Made by a program: the position numbers and the translations under genes. Shown here piece after piece: positions 22,226-34,169 of a DNA stretch of 64,000 nt; position 1 is the first letter of the stretch, and each line of letters begins with the position of its first letter. The notes beneath the pieces were generated by a model. The model was given only the letters and a program-made list of their open reading frames with translations, was not told the origin of the DNA and did not search any database. Origin of the DNA: Amanita rubescens (lineage: Eukaryota > Basidiomycota > Agaricomycetes > Agaricales > Amanitaceae); contig WION01000056.1 in the NCBI GenBank assembly GCA_015039365.1, positions 159,180-223,179 of the forward strand. The letters run 5' to 3'.

Positions 22226-22475
22226 CAATTATGCCCTTGTCCCTAACTTGTGATCAAATTCTCATGTCATAACATGTACAAACATCCCCCACCTTCCAGA
22301 AATGGTAATGAGTTCATTTTTAGATGTGGGAAAGTGGACTTAGCACAATTTTATGTCTTTTATCGTGTACATTTATTCATGAAAGCCCTATTAGCCAAAA
22401 AACCCCCTTTAATGGAGAAGGAGGGGCATGTGACGTCCCTGTCTAATTAGAGTTTTTTGTCGGGCTGATCAGGTG

Positions 22476-22483
22476 CTGAAGAT
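22476..22483. repeat. 8-bp target duplication, right
   Basis: CTGAAGAT, identical to 20077-20084. Confidence 0.9.
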
Positions 22484-23059
22484 TGTTTTATTACTACTTG
22501 CAGATCAACTGGTATGTAAATCCTCGCTTAAATTTTTCATGTCGACTCATTCTACCATCGCTAGATTTCTCGTACTATTGAATATATCCACTCTCGAAAA
22601 TTTATTCACCGCGACTACGAATGACGTCATCGAGCATCGCTTTTCCAACTCCTAGATTGGGTTAGGGTTCCGCTTGCTGTCTCAAAAAGCATCCGTCCTT
22701 CATCTGTGAGCACATCGCTCGTAGTAACCAGCATGTCAAAATTGGCCGACAGACAAACGCAAAGACGAAACCTGCTCCTTTGACTCAAAAGTTCTAGTGC
22801 ACAGAAGCGTGGGAGGAAGGCGGGGAGGTGCGCCTATCTTCTCTTCTCGTAGTAGGAGGGACTGTTTCTGACTCTACGTGCAGATCCCATCGGGTACATC
22901 AAAGTCCCAAACAGGACCTTCATCAACAATGAATAGCTAAGTCCAGTGGGTGTCGAGCCAGATCCATTCGCACTCAAAAGCGACGACATCATCGTAAGTC
23001 AACGCTACCCATGAAAAATTATATCACACGCATGCAACGCGGCCCTTTTTTCTTTACCA
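22484..23059. other. Intergenic flank, possible gene remnant at its end
   Basis: No exon could be supported up to 22850. Around 22880-23060 a Ser/Thr-rich stretch followed by GTAAGT and a pyrimidine-rich acceptor (TTTACCAG at 23055-23062) may be the 5' part of the decayed coiled-coil gene that follows. Confidence 0.35.
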
Positions 23060-26000
23060 GGAGTGCTGCGAAGGCGAAGGAGCTGGAAGAGAAGGAGAAG
23101 AACACGACATCTATGAAACCAACCGCGTATCACCCAGTACGATGATGTCGACTAGCTCGGCAGAAAATCCAACATCCTCGGGCTCGGGCTGCCCTCGGGG
23201 AGGGTCATCCCCTGTCTTGGCCGCACAACCGAACTCTAGCCGGTAGTCGAGAGTGGTATTGTTCCAGCGCCGTCCGTTATTCTTTCACTGGCCGAATCCC
23301 AAGTCTGAAGAAGAGTATGGACCCTGTTCATCTTCTCAAAGGATAAGACAGCTCCTTCCCAGCCCCATCCTCGTCTCAATTCGAATTTAAGTGCAAAATG
23401 ACGGAGCAGAAGTTCTGACAGGTCTATGTCGGTCATTCGAGACAATCTTTTGGGTTGGGCTTTGCCCATTTCAGCCCTTTTGAAGAAGTCTGACGCGGTT
23501 GGGAGTTTGGCGGGCCTAAACATATTTTACTTCCCCTCCATCTTCCACAGACGTGAAGGTGAACAATCAACAGCGAGAGTCTATCCTCATCATCCTCTCT
23601 ATCTCGTCTTACTGCGGCAGAGTCATCAATCGGGGCTTAGTCGATCCTTTTGATTTTTCCTTGCGTAGTCTCCAATTCCGAGGATATCTCATCGGCAACG
23701 TCTTCATTTAGCGTTGACGATACTTTTTCCTTCATGCACCGCCAGTCAAGGCATCTCAACTTACTTTCAGTCACGAACTACAAAAAACCAAAGACGATGA
23801 CGCTTCGAGGAAGCCAAGAAGCAACTTTGACGATAATGATGCTCGGAGTGTGGTGGCTGTTACTGTTGAGGAACTCGAACGTATTGATGAGGAAGACAAA
23901 GGTCGTCTCGAGCGGAAGAACCAGGGCAGGGGGCAGTGGAGATCAAGGACCAGGATGCTAAAACTGAACAGAAGCTTCGACGACGAGAAGAGCTTGGCAG
24001 GCCGAGAACGCCCAAACCAACGATGGGCATGCACGCTGCCACGCTGAACGGTTCCCCGTCCCATCGATCCTATTACCAGTACAGATGATGATGACGCTCG
24101 GAGCGTGGCGACCGTTACTGTTGGGGAACTCGAACGTATTGATGAGGGAGACGAAGACCGTCTCGAGCAGGAGGACCAGCATCATCTCGAGGTGGAGATC
24201 CAGGACCAGGATATTGAAACTGAAGAAGAGAAGCATCGATGACGAGAGAGCTAGGTCTGACCGGTATGGTATGGTGGCATGGGCGGCAACATTCGCCCGC
24301 CCGGCAAGAGCGGCCTTTTGTTTGAACTCATTTTCAGCCGGCTTCAAGGCGAACTACAAAAAACCAAAGATACGGGCGCGGAATTACAAAATTTGACGAG
24401 TTCGCTGGGTGAAATCCAAGATACGCTAGGCGGTGCTCTGGTAAGCTTAGGTCTATTCAATCCGCGAATTCTACGTTGACGCGAGCGCGTTTAGCCGCAG
24501 AATATGCCTCCGCCTTACGCACTCCCTTCCGTCTGTCCAGCTCAGTCATCGCTTGCGGCAACGGAGTCATCTGCGTCCATTTCCTCAATCACTTCACCGG
24601 AGGTTCCTCCCCAGTCCCAACCTGCTGTCCCATCGGAAACCTTATTGGAGATCCAAACCCGGTTGCAGGACACTCAAACTTCGCTCGCTTCCCGCGTCGA
24701 TAAGATCCGTGCCTTGGAGACCATCCTAACCGAACAGGAGGCACTTAAGCGGGAGACGCATGTCTTGCGTGATATGATGGAGTCTCGCGAACGTGATTTA
24801 CTTCTTTCTACTGCGCAGCATGCACAGGAGGCAGACAGGAAGGAGGATGATCACGCTTCGAGGAAGCCACGAAGTAATTTTGGTGACTATGATGAGGACG
24901 ATGACGATGACGCTAGGAGCATCACGACCGTTACCGTTGGGGAACTCGAACGTATTGATGAGGAAGACGAAGACCGTCTCGAGCAGGAGGACCAGCACCT
25001 TCTCGAGGAGATCCAGGACTAAGATATTGAAACTGAAGAAGAGAAGCATCGACGACGAGAAGAGATTGGCAGGCCGAGAACGCCCGAACCAACGATGGCC
25101 ATGCACACTGTTATGCTGAACGGCTCCTCCTCCCATCGATCCCTATCGCCAACGCCAAAGGAAAGGACAATTCCCGCGCCCGTCGACACCAGCGAGATCT
25201 CTGAGCAACTTTCGGTCTTATCAGAGCAAGTCCGCGCTGTGCTGGCAGTCAAGTCCGCACTAGAAGCGCAGCATATTACCGCTCAGGCCACGATCCAGGT
25301 TCTCGAGAAGAAAGTCGATACACTCGTGGCTATCGTCAAATCTACTCAAGAACAAGTTCCAGCCCTCCACCACCCATCCAACTCTCCCTCAACGAGCCCA
25401 AAGAGTCTCACCGAGATTCTATGGAAAAAGTCTGTTCAAGGATCTGTCCAGGAAGAATGGCCAGGAACGCGAGCGGCTCAACCGTGCTCGGGAAGAATTC
25501 GAGGCCGAAGCGCGCCAAGGGCTCGAGAAGATATCAGTCCTCGAGTCGACGGTCAACGCTGTGCAACAGACCCAGACCTCCCACGGGCATCAGCTGACGA
25601 CGCTACAGACGTGGATGACTCGGATTCATGAAGGTATTACCGGCTGGTTTCAGCCGAACGGGGAGCACATCAGGCACGATATAAGTAGCGGGTTGGTGAC
25701 ACTGCCGAGTCCGCCTAGGAGCCGGTCGTCAGATTCGGCGAGGTACAGGAGGAGGCGAAAGTCGGCTGGAACGAAGATTGTGAACGCAGGCGCGGATGAA
25801 TTTCCGTCAAGGGAGAGTTCACCCGCATCTTCCCCCGTCCGAGGAGGATCAAGAAGTCGTTCGCGAGAGAGGCGAGCGATGAAGAAAATGGACGCGACGC
25901 TTGCCAATGACGACAATTATCCACTTTCTCGTCATGTCCATGAACGTGCGGAGCAGAAGTTGGTAGCGTTGTTGAAGCGAGCAGAGGAAGACGAGGAAGA

Positions 26001-26329
26001 CGACCAGCAGATGCTGGCCCTCACTGGGGAGATCAAGGAATATGTTCATATCATCAACCCTGAAAAGTCGTTGGCGACGCCAGATTCGCCTGTCGTCGAC
26101 CGGCTATCGTTATCGGGGTCCGTTACTTCGTCCGTCGAACAGGACGACGTCAAAAGCGAAGTACGGAAGAAAGGAGTCGAGCATGAACCAGTGCGTATAA
26201 AGCTCTATTGCGGAACATCCTCACTGACGAACGTTGTCTTAGGTTCCAATTATCACGGTCAAAGCAATCGGTGTGCTCGTACTAAGCGTAGCAGCCGCTG
26301 CCGTGATATGGCAGGTAAAACCCGAATAA
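23060..26329 (+). pseudogene. Broken, internally duplicated coiled-coil tail-anchored protein gene
   Basis: Pieces of one large gene are strung together. A KELEEKEKNTTSMKPTAYHP piece lies near 23080. A module reading DARSxxTVTVGELERIDEE...ETEEEKHRRREELGRPRTPEPT occurs three times (near 23840, 24090 and 24915). A coiled-coil stretch (LQDTQTSLASRVDKIRALE, then EISEQLSVLSEQV) covers 24640-25350. The 3' end (25700-26190) is Arg/Ser-rich, and after an intron (26193-26242) the last exon encodes the hydrophobic segment AIGVLVLSVAAAAVIWQVKPE before TAA at 26327, i.e. a C-terminal membrane anchor. The longest copy has a TAA at 25020 where a sister module has CAG, and a frameshift near 25425. I recognise the gene only as a basidiomycete coiled-coil, tail-anchored protein without a name. 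Confidence 0.6.
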
Positions 26330-26883
26330 ATCAACTTTCTTGACTTTTTTTCTCGTTTCACGGTCATATTTTATGCATAGAACTTAATTCCAGCATTCTC
26401 ACCTAACACCACCCTCGTTGTGTCCCCCTCTCGGTATTGGTCTTCAAGTGTCGACGTCTAATGTCTATGCCCCCCTCCCCCTCGTTTTTTTTTCTGTGTA
26501 TTTATCGCTGCCTTAGGCTGTGTTCGCGATTCGCGTTCTAGCTAACGAATTTTGTATTTATTCCTTTCCGCTAAATTAACGAAGTGACATGTCCATGAGA
26601 CTACTACTACCTAAGTAGTTGATCACACGAGGCGGATGCGAGGTGTGGGCTCCGTGAGGCCGAAGCGCGCCAAGGGCTCGAGAAGATATCAGTCCCCGAG
26701 TCGACGGTCAACGCTGTGCAACAGACCCAGAGTCCCAGACGTCCCACGGGCATCAGCTGACGACGCTACAGACGTGGATGACTCGGATTCATGAAGGTAC
26801 CACCGGCGGGTTTCAGCAGCACACGAACGGGGAGCACATCAGGCACGATATGAGTAGCGGGTTGGTAACACCGCCGAGTCCGC

Positions 26884-28666
26884 TGATGGACTAGAGGAGC
26901 GGCTGGACGGAGAAAACGCGCATAATAGAAGACCTACCGAAGCAGGAAAGGAAGATCGAACTCAAAAGAAGGGCGACAGGTTCGATTATGTTCAAGCCCT
27001 AAGCCTTAGGCGTGTCGGAGCATTTGGATCACGTGGAGTTGCGGACCATGACTCATCCGAGGCAGGATCGGCAAGGAGCATCAAAAGGCGCATCAGCGAT
27101 CATCCTCGGCGACCTCGGAATCACGCGGCATGGAAAAAGAGGACTCGGATTGAATAGCGTCGTGCTTGACGCTTTCCCCTCCTTCCCAGATGAGTTCCCC
27201 AGCACTCTCAGCTAACGATGCGATCCAGGAGAACGGCGATAGAGCGCGGCCTCTTATCGAGCGGCTTTCGACGCCTCCGCCCGAGTACCCCCTTTTCCGA
27301 GAAGGAGACGACGCGCCGATACAAAGCTTGCAAGAGCCAGCGTATCCCTACTAATGGGAGCATGTACCCCTCGTTTAACAGAAGGCGCGGCGACTGGTAT
27401 CATTCGCTAGGAGCTATATTCGGCCAATCTAGACGGCTTTCGGCGTCCCCGCTAGTAGGAGGAGAGTTCCACGCTACAGTCACCCCAAGTACCGGCGACG
27501 AGATAAGGCATAGGAGATGGATGGAAGAGCCGGAGCAGAGCGCGGAGGATCGGCGAAGAAACGGATTCGAGCTCGACCTTATCAATCGCGTCGAGTATTT
27601 CGGTCTTGAGCAAGGCAACCAGAGTACCATCCACCTAGGGCGCGGACAGCTAGTTCATAGGGTTATCCATAGGCCACATATCGCAGGACGAGGACTGGAG
27701 ATCGATCACGGCGGCCCTTATATCATTATCGACCGATGCCACACCCATTACCTCCTCATGACCAGAAAAGGAGACATATTCCCCCAGCTCGTTCCGGCAC
27801 CCTGTATCTACCCTTGCCTGACTACCTGGCATGTTGTCGACATCCCGCGCGATTTACTTAATCATCCAGAGGTAGAAAGACTCCAGAACGAATACATCCG
27901 AGCCTAAAAGAAGTTCGGTCACCTTCGCAGAGGTTCATTTCCCCCATATTTCAGCGTCGTCTCGCTTTCCGCTCAGCGCACAAGTATCGTCAAGTGTCCA
28001 TCGTTATCCTAGGCTATCCTCAAGTCCACTTCTCGGAGCTCAACGTCAGCGCCGCGGTCGTCGCATAGATTTCCTTTTATTTCGTTTCTTTTCGATTTCT
28101 TTTACTTTACACTCACAAAGTCCCTTCCCTATATAGAATATCGGCGCGTGCTCGTCGGCACGACGCTTACTTAGCTACCTATTCCGTTCCCTTTTACTTT
28201 AGCCTAACTAAAAATAACTAACATATATATTCTGTCTTAGATAGACAGAGAAATAGATTTTCCATTCCCCCTTTTCCCTCAGAGTCGAAATTTGAAGCTA
28301 GTATCGAGTTCACTGCGTCCAGAGTTGCGTCCTTTGAGTCCTGCGATTGCGTCTTACTGCAGTTTTTAGTCCTTTCTGCGATTCACTGCGTTCTAGAAGT
28401 TTGAGTTTCTTCATTTAGCTGCGATTTCGATTATCTTAGGTTCCCCTCCTTGCCACACTCATCCTCTACTGCTTATTCGATCAAATACTACTTTACGAGG
28501 CGTCTGAGAAGTCTCCTGGACTCGCAAAACAAAAGCGAACTTCGACCGTCGTTCAATCCTCTTCGATCCCTTCTTTTACCTTCGGTTCCCTGCACTAAGA
28601 GGGTGCCACTGCACTTCAGGTGTTTGTTGGGTTTGGTTTGTGGTTGAGTGCGCTCGCTGCGTATCA
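26884..28666 (+). mobile_element. 1.78-kb insertion, possible retroelement fragment
   Basis: The insert begins TGATGG and ends GTATCA (TG...CA), and CCGC is present on both sides (26880-26883 and 28667-28670), consistent with a 4-bp target duplication, or 5 bp with one mismatch. It is coding-like across its first kilobase: a Glu/Lys/Arg-rich frame open from the left edge to 27157, a piece reading ERLSTPPPEYPLFREGDDA, then the 229-aa frame at 27218-27907. The last ~700 bases are AT-rich non-coding with TATATA-like stretches. I could not identify two LTRs, so it is either a truncated LTR element or a captured transcript; the class is open. Confidence 0.5.
27218..27907 (+). CDS. Unknown ORF in the insertion, possible pol C-terminus
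   Basis: A 229-aa open frame. Its C-terminal third contains GGPYIIIDRCHTHYLLMTRK and IFPQLVPAPCIYPC, which recalls the GPY-type module that follows the integrase core in some Ty3-like elements (Gly-Pro-Tyr, then a small beta-barrel). The upstream part is Arg/Glu-rich. There is no start-codon evidence and the frame may simply be a remnant; the assignment is weak. Confidence 0.3.
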   Translation: MRSRRTAIERGLLSSGFRRLRPSTPFSEKETTRRYKACKSQRIPTNGSMYPSFNRRRGDWYHSLGAIFGQSRRLSASPLVGGEFHATVTPSTGDEIRHRRWMEEPEQSAEDRRRNGFELDLINRVEYFGLEQGNQSTIHLGRGQLVHRVIHRPHIAGRGLEIDHGGPYIIIDRCHTHYLLMTRKGDIFPQLVPAPCIYPCLTTWHVVDIPRDLLNHPEVERLQNEYIRA

Positions 28667-28959
28667 CCGCCTAAGAGCCGGTCGTCGGATTCGGCGAGGT
28701 ACAGGAGGAGACGAAAGTCGGCTGGAACGAAGATTGTGAACGCGGGCGTGGATGAATTTTCGTTGAGGGAGAGTTCACCCGCATTTCCAGATTTTCACCT
28801 AACCCACTCTCGTTGCGTCCCCCTCTCGGTATTGGTCTTCAAGTGTCAACGTCTAGTAGTAATGTCTAGTATGCCTTCGTTTTTTTCTGCCATGCATTTG
28901 AACCAACTTTCTCCTGACTTTTTCTCGTTCATGTTGTAGAGACGAGGCTCATGGTGGTT

Positions 28960-29085
28960 CACGTGCGCCATGCTGGATCACGACGGGCCACAGTGGGTCA
29001 CGGTGATTCACGACGGTTCACGGTGATCGGGCTATGTATCTGGGTTTTTTCCAATATGGACCATCATACTATATCAGTTTCAATG
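28960..29085. repeat. 10-bp tandem repeats followed by a dyad, copy 1
   Basis: From 28975 the sequence runs in 10-bp steps GGATCACGAC/GGGCCACAGT/GGGTCACGGT/GATTCACGAC/GGTTCACGGT, then TCCAATATGGACCATCATAC. The same arrangement in the same orientation is found at 37386-37500. It lies ~430 bases before the Plavaka transposase start and may belong to its 5' end. Confidence 0.7.
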
Positions 29086-29508
29086 CAACTAGTATACTGT
29101 ATGCCAATGTCTAATGTCTACATGATGCCCCCCATGTTTTTTCTGTGAATCTGAGCTGGTACTATGAGCATTGACCAGCTTACTAATAGTAAGCTGTGCT
29201 GAGGAATTGATCACTGGTGGGATCATAACACTGCACCGGGAACTTGGACATCATCAGGTGTATCACAGCACTGTGGGAACATTCCCTTTCCTTGTACTTA
29301 AATAGTGTCCGTTTTGATGATACTGTTTGTTCTCCCCCCAAATCTCTTTTCCACACACCAGTGCACTGGTGCTCATCCTCAGGTTGCCCCTTTGTTCTTA
29401 GTACTACCAGTAGTACTACTAACCACTTGCATCCAACTCTACATCATGTAAGCCCTTGGTGAATGGCTTTGAAATCAAAGATTTATTTAACTTTCTTTCT
29501 CAAGACAG

Positions 29509-32500
29509 ATGGCAACTCCTAGTACTACTATGACAACCCAGAAAATTACCCACAAGTATTATTGCTCCAATGCAGCCACTGATGCATGCAGGGTTGGCTT
29601 TGGCAGCCTATCTGCATATAGTAAGCACAAGAAGAGTGTGCACACTGCTCCAAAGCAACTGGGTAGGTCTAAGCAAGATGTTCAAGGTGCATACTTCCAA
29701 AAGCACCCTGTGATAGATGGTGTGGCATAGAGTACTACTACTACTGCATGATTCATTATTTCTAATTTATTGCTTGCAGGCTCCCCTTGTCCACCCCCAC
29801 CTAGTACTAATACTACTACTAGTACCAGTGGACATCCAGCTTCAACATGGGCACCTTTTGAAAATAGGGCTCAATTTGAGCTAGCAGAGTTTCTTTATAA
29901 ACATAATCAAATGCCTGGTGGCAACATTGATAAACTCATGCAGATATGGGCTGCTTTACATCCAAATGAAGGAAGCCCATTCAATTCACATGATGGATTA
30001 TATGAGATGATAGATTCCATTAAGGATGGTGATGTACGCTGGGAATCATTTGCTATGCATCATCCTGATGCTGGTGACTTGGATGTCACTCCATCTGATA
30101 ATCTACTCTCAAGTTGGAAGAGGCAGACCTATGAAGTTTGGTATAGAGACCCTAAAAAGGTCCTGCAAGCTCAACTGTCAAATCCAAATTTTAAAGATGG
30201 AATTGACTATGCACCAAAACTGGTGTATAATGATAAAAATGAAAGGGTATGGAAGGATTTTATGTCAGGCAACTGGGCATGGAAGCAATGTGTAAGCTGA
30301 TGCATAGTATTAACTGGTTTCTTATGGTAGTGATCACATTTGTCTCAGAATATCCTGTCTGAAGACCCAGAGTGTCATGGGGCAATGTTTATCCCAATAA
30401 TTCTGGGCAGTGATAAAACAACAGTCTCTGTTGCCACAGGACAACATGATTACTACCCAATCTACATCTCAAATGGAAATGTTCACAATCACATACGTGG
30501 TCAACACAATGGTGCTGTCAGCTTGCTAGGCTTTCTCCCTGTGCCAAAAGGTGTGTAATGGAGATTCTCTTGCTCAGCATTGGTGTAAAACTACAATAAG
30601 GAACTCGTGAAGATCAGAAATCTCAGGCATTCCGCACATTCCGCCGGAAGCTTCTTCATTCAGCAATAGCAGAAATATTCAAAGGTCTTAAATCTGCTAT
30701 GGAGAAGCCAGAGGTAATTAAATGTGCAGATGGAAAATACAGACGTGCTATCTATGGATTTGGTCCATATATTGCTGACTATCCAGAGCAGTGCATTGTA
30801 GCCTGCAATGTTCAAGGATGGTGTCCTATGTATGTAATATATTCAGTTTAATTTATGGGTTCACTTTGTTGGTTGACATGCATTACTACAGTTGCTTGGC
30901 ACATAGAGATAATTTAGATGGAGAAGGAAAGGAGCTTTTAAGGTCTCAGAAACTCAATGACTGGTGCAGACAAGGACTTTCCAATAGCAGTGCTTGGGAA
31001 GAATGGGGCATGGTTAATAATGTACTGGTATGGCAAAGTCCAACTTCCTGAACACCATCATCATTATGACATCACATTGTGCATCTAGCCTTTTACATCT
31101 GCATTCCCAAGAGCAGATATACATGAGCTTATAGCACCTGATTTGCTCCATCAGGTTATCAAAGGCACTTTCAAGGATCATCTGGTGACTTGGGTTGAAA
31201 AGTATATTACAAAAGAACATGGTCCTTCATATGGGAAAGTGATGATGGATGAAATTGATCGAAGGTGATGATATACCAATTCTACTACTATCAAGGGAAA
31301 TTTTATTGTGCTAACTTTCATTTTAAATATTCATGGGAATAGGATTGCTGCAGTCCCACCCTTTGTTGGCCAGAGAAAATTTTCTAAAGGGAGAAACTTT
31401 AAGCAGTGGACAGGTAATGATACAAAGGCTTTGATGAAGGTCAATTTGTTCTTGAATTGATAAACTAGTATTAACCTACAACTTGGCTAATCTAATCTTA
31501 AAAAGGTATTCTTACCAGCTATTGTTGGCCTGGTCCCAGCAAAAATGGTCAAAGCCATTTCAGCATTCTTGGATTTTTGCTATATTGTTAGACAGCCCTC
31601 TTTGAATGAGGCTGATCTCAAAGCTCTTGATGATGCCTTGGAAAGGTTTTGCAGGCACCGTGATATATTTGTCACAACTGGCATCTGCCCTGATGGGATA
31701 TCCTTGCCTCGTCAACATTCACTTCAGCATTATCATAGGCACATTGTGCAATTTGGTGCCCCTGAAGGACTATCTACATCAATTACTGAATCAAAACATA
31801 TTGATGCTGTCAAGAAACCTTGGAGACGAACCAATCACTTTGAAGAACTTAAACAAATGCTTTTGATAAATCAGAGAATGGACAAGCTTGCTGCTTTTCA
31901 TGCACGGCTCTTTGGAGAAGGTCTTTTGGATGTACCACTTGTGCCAGAGGGCACTGAAGCCATTGCAATGGATTCAGATTCAGGTGACAGTGGGCCAGAC
32001 AGTGATAACTTCTCAGAATTTGAGTTGGTGAATAGCACTGGCAGTACTAGTACTAGGAGTGCTCAGGAACTAGATCATCATGCCAGGGAAGGTTTTGAGC
32101 TTCATAAATTGGCAGGCACAGATGAAAGTGTAGAAGCAGTTATAATTCTCCCAGAGAGGCCAGGTGAGCATGGAAGTTTGTTGGAATCAATAACAAAGTT
32201 TTACCAACTCATCTTATGTCAATAGCAGCAAATATTGGGAGATATGCTAACAGGATTGCTAAGGACCTCTCCATCCCAATGTTTCCTCATTTATTAAAAG
32301 AGTTCATCAATAATCAAGAAGATGAGGATACACCAACTTCTGACACTCGTCCATTTTATGGAAAAGTTCATGTGTACTCTTCTGGAACATGTGTATACAA
32401 TGCACAGCATGACTCAAGTGGCAGAATTGTGAGATCAACACAGCAGGTTATACATTGTACAAGGTCATGGAAAAAAGGCCCAGCTCGTCATGACTGTGTT

Positions 32501-32883
32501 TTTGTCAATATTGATCCAGAAGCCCCTGGCTTTAGAGGCCTTTATGTTGGGCAAGTTTTGCTTCTATTTTCCCTGAAATCTCCACGTGGTTCTAGGGACC
32601 CAAATACACCTTGTGCTCTGGTTCAATGGTTTGAAACAGTTGGTAACCAACCTTGTGGCCTTACTGGAATGTGGATGGTAAAGCCAGAAGTTGATCAGAG
32701 GAATAAACAGCGTGCAATGTCTGTCATTCATGCAGACAGCATAATACGACCAGCACATCTCATTCCTATTTATGGTGAACACCATGTCCCTCATCATCTT
32801 CATGCTGCACATTCCTTGGATGCATTTAAAGGCTATTATGTAAACAAGTTTTCAGATTATCATGCATATCGCCTAGCCTTCTA
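29509..32883 (+). CDS. Plavaka/KDZ-type transposase, apparently intact
   Basis: Hand-spliced from about nine exons (introns near 29713-29779, 30298-30348, 30551-30600, 30830-30890, 31030-31089, 31266-31342, 31441-31505, 32162-32225), all joining in frame. The N-terminus has a C2H2 finger (CSNAATDACRVGFGSLSAYSKH...H). Then come WAPFENRAQFELAEFL, SDKTTVSVATGQHDYYP with YISNGNVHN, FGPYIADYPEQ followed by a Cys-rich GWCP, LLHQVIKGTFKDHLVTW and ESKHIDAVKKPWRR, all in the order of Plavaka transposases, the RNase H-fold family abundant in agaricomycetes. The C-terminal ~220 residues follow an acidic Ser/Asp linker. No stop or frameshift was found, so the copy could be active. TAGTAC/AGTACT microsatellite tracts lie inside and just after the gene. 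Confidence 0.85.
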
Positions 32884-33149
32884 GTAGTAGTAGCAAGACT
32901 TGGTGAAACAAGATTGCAATGATAGCACTAGTAGTACCTGGAGTAACTAGTAGTACTAGTAGTACTAGTAGTATTTATCCACTGTCACTTTTCTGTCTTC
33001 TTGAACTTGATGTGCCAGCATCATTACTATGTACAACAATGCTACTTAGTAATTTCAATGAAAATTGCAAAATGATATTAATCTATCACTGCCATAGTAA
33101 GAACTTGAAGCATGCCACCTAGTCTGTGATGTGATTTGGCTGAATGTTT

Positions 33150-33945
33150 GACCATCTGGTGGATACTAGTACACAAATTGTCTGACAGTCTGACAGTCTG
33201 AGAGCTGCTGCTAAATAAGCCACCTGATTAGCTGGTTGTCTGATTGCCCAAGAGGTACTGACACACTGATTGTCTAACAGTCTGATTGTCTGACAGATGG
33301 CTGACATACCAATTGTCTGACTGTCTGACTGTCTGAAGGACACTATCCCATAAGTTGTCTGACTGTCTGACTATCTGAGAGGCACTGTCACATAAGCTCT
33401 CTGACTGTCTGAAGGGTACTATCCCATAAGTTGTCTGACTAGTCTGACTGTCTGAAGGGCACTATCCCATAAGTTGTCTGACTGTCTGACTGTCTGACTG
33501 TCTGACTATCTGGGAGGCACTGTTGTATAAGTTGTCTGACTGTCTGACTATCTGAGGGGCACTGTCACATAAGCTGTCTGACTGTCTGAGAGATACTGTT
33601 GCATAAATTGTCTGATAGTCTGACAGTCTGACAGTCTGAAAGCTGCTGCTGAACAAGTTACCTGATTAGCTGGTTGTCTGATTGCCCAAGAGATACTGAC
33701 ACACTGATTGTCTGGACAGCCTGATTGTCTGAGACACACTATTCCACAAGTTGTCTGAATATCTAACTGTCTGATTGTCTGACAGATACTGACACACTAA
33801 TTGTCTGACAGTCTGACTATCTGAGAGGCACTGTTACATAATTTGTCTGACCATCTGACTGTCTGAGGACCACTGTTGCTTAAGTTGTCTTACTGTCTGA
33901 CTGTCTGAGAGAGACTGTTGCATGAGTTGTCTGATAAACTATAAT
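33150..33945. repeat. CTGTCTGA tandem array 3' of the transposase
   Basis: About 800 bases of TTGTCTGACTGTCTGA-type units, organised in larger steps of ~55-65 bp that include (G/A)AGGCACTGT(C/T)..CATAAG. It is the reverse complement in kind of the CAGACAG array at 1-762/7968-8345. Position right behind the transposase suggests a subterminal repeat block of that element. Confidence 0.85.
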
Positions 33946-33999
33946 TATATTTCTAATACAATCTGGATGTCAAATACTATGAAAGTCTACTGCATCTGA

Positions 34000-34086
34000 T
34001 GAATCTGGACATCTGTGCTTATGAAAGTCTAAGTGACCACATACATCTGGACATCTGTGCTTATGAAAGTCTAAGTAACCGCATGC
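34000..34086. repeat. Two 42-bp tandem repeats
   Basis: ATCTGGACATCTGTGCTTAT... with GAAAGTCTAAGT(G/A)ACC(A/G)CAT occurs twice in succession, with a partial third copy before it. It may be part of the same transposon end as the CTGTCTGA array. Confidence 0.75.
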
Positions 34087-34169
34087 ATCTGATGCCCTGC
34101 CAGCTACTGCTGGCCTATTAGGCTTGTGAACAGGTATAATGATCAGATCTGATGAGGTGTCAGATGGCA

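Larger units (their letters stand above)
20085..22475. mobile_element. Foldback DNA element with ~1.09-kb inverted arms
   Basis: Almost the entire 2391-bp element is an inverted repeat. Positions x and 42560-x are complementary from the ends (CACCTGATCAGCCCGAC...) inward to about 21170/21390, without length change between arms, leaving an unpaired spacer of ~220 bp. It is flanked by a perfect 8-bp duplication CTGAAGAT. An 8-bp duplication is typical of hAT and of KDZ/Zisupton-type transposons, so this is probably a non-autonomous, foldback derivative moved by such a transposase. No open frame in it has a recognisable motif; mirrored frames (20687-20965 and 21595-21873) are the same sequence in each arm. 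Near-identity of the arms suggests recent formation or ongoing conversion. Confidence 0.93.
26655..28930 (+). repeat. Second, deleted copy of the coiled-coil gene 3' part, split by an insertion
   Basis: 26655-26883 matches 25501-25713 and 28667-28790 resumes at 25709-25835. After an internal deletion of ~560 bp the copy continues with sequence matching 26390-26500 (CCCCCTCTCGGTATTGGTCTTC). The two halves were one segment before the 1.78-kb insertion at 26884-28666. Confidence 0.85.

Noticed and set aside
26884..28666. Insertion as a complete LTR retrotransposon
   Set aside because: No pair of direct terminal repeats and no reverse transcriptase or integrase core could be seen.
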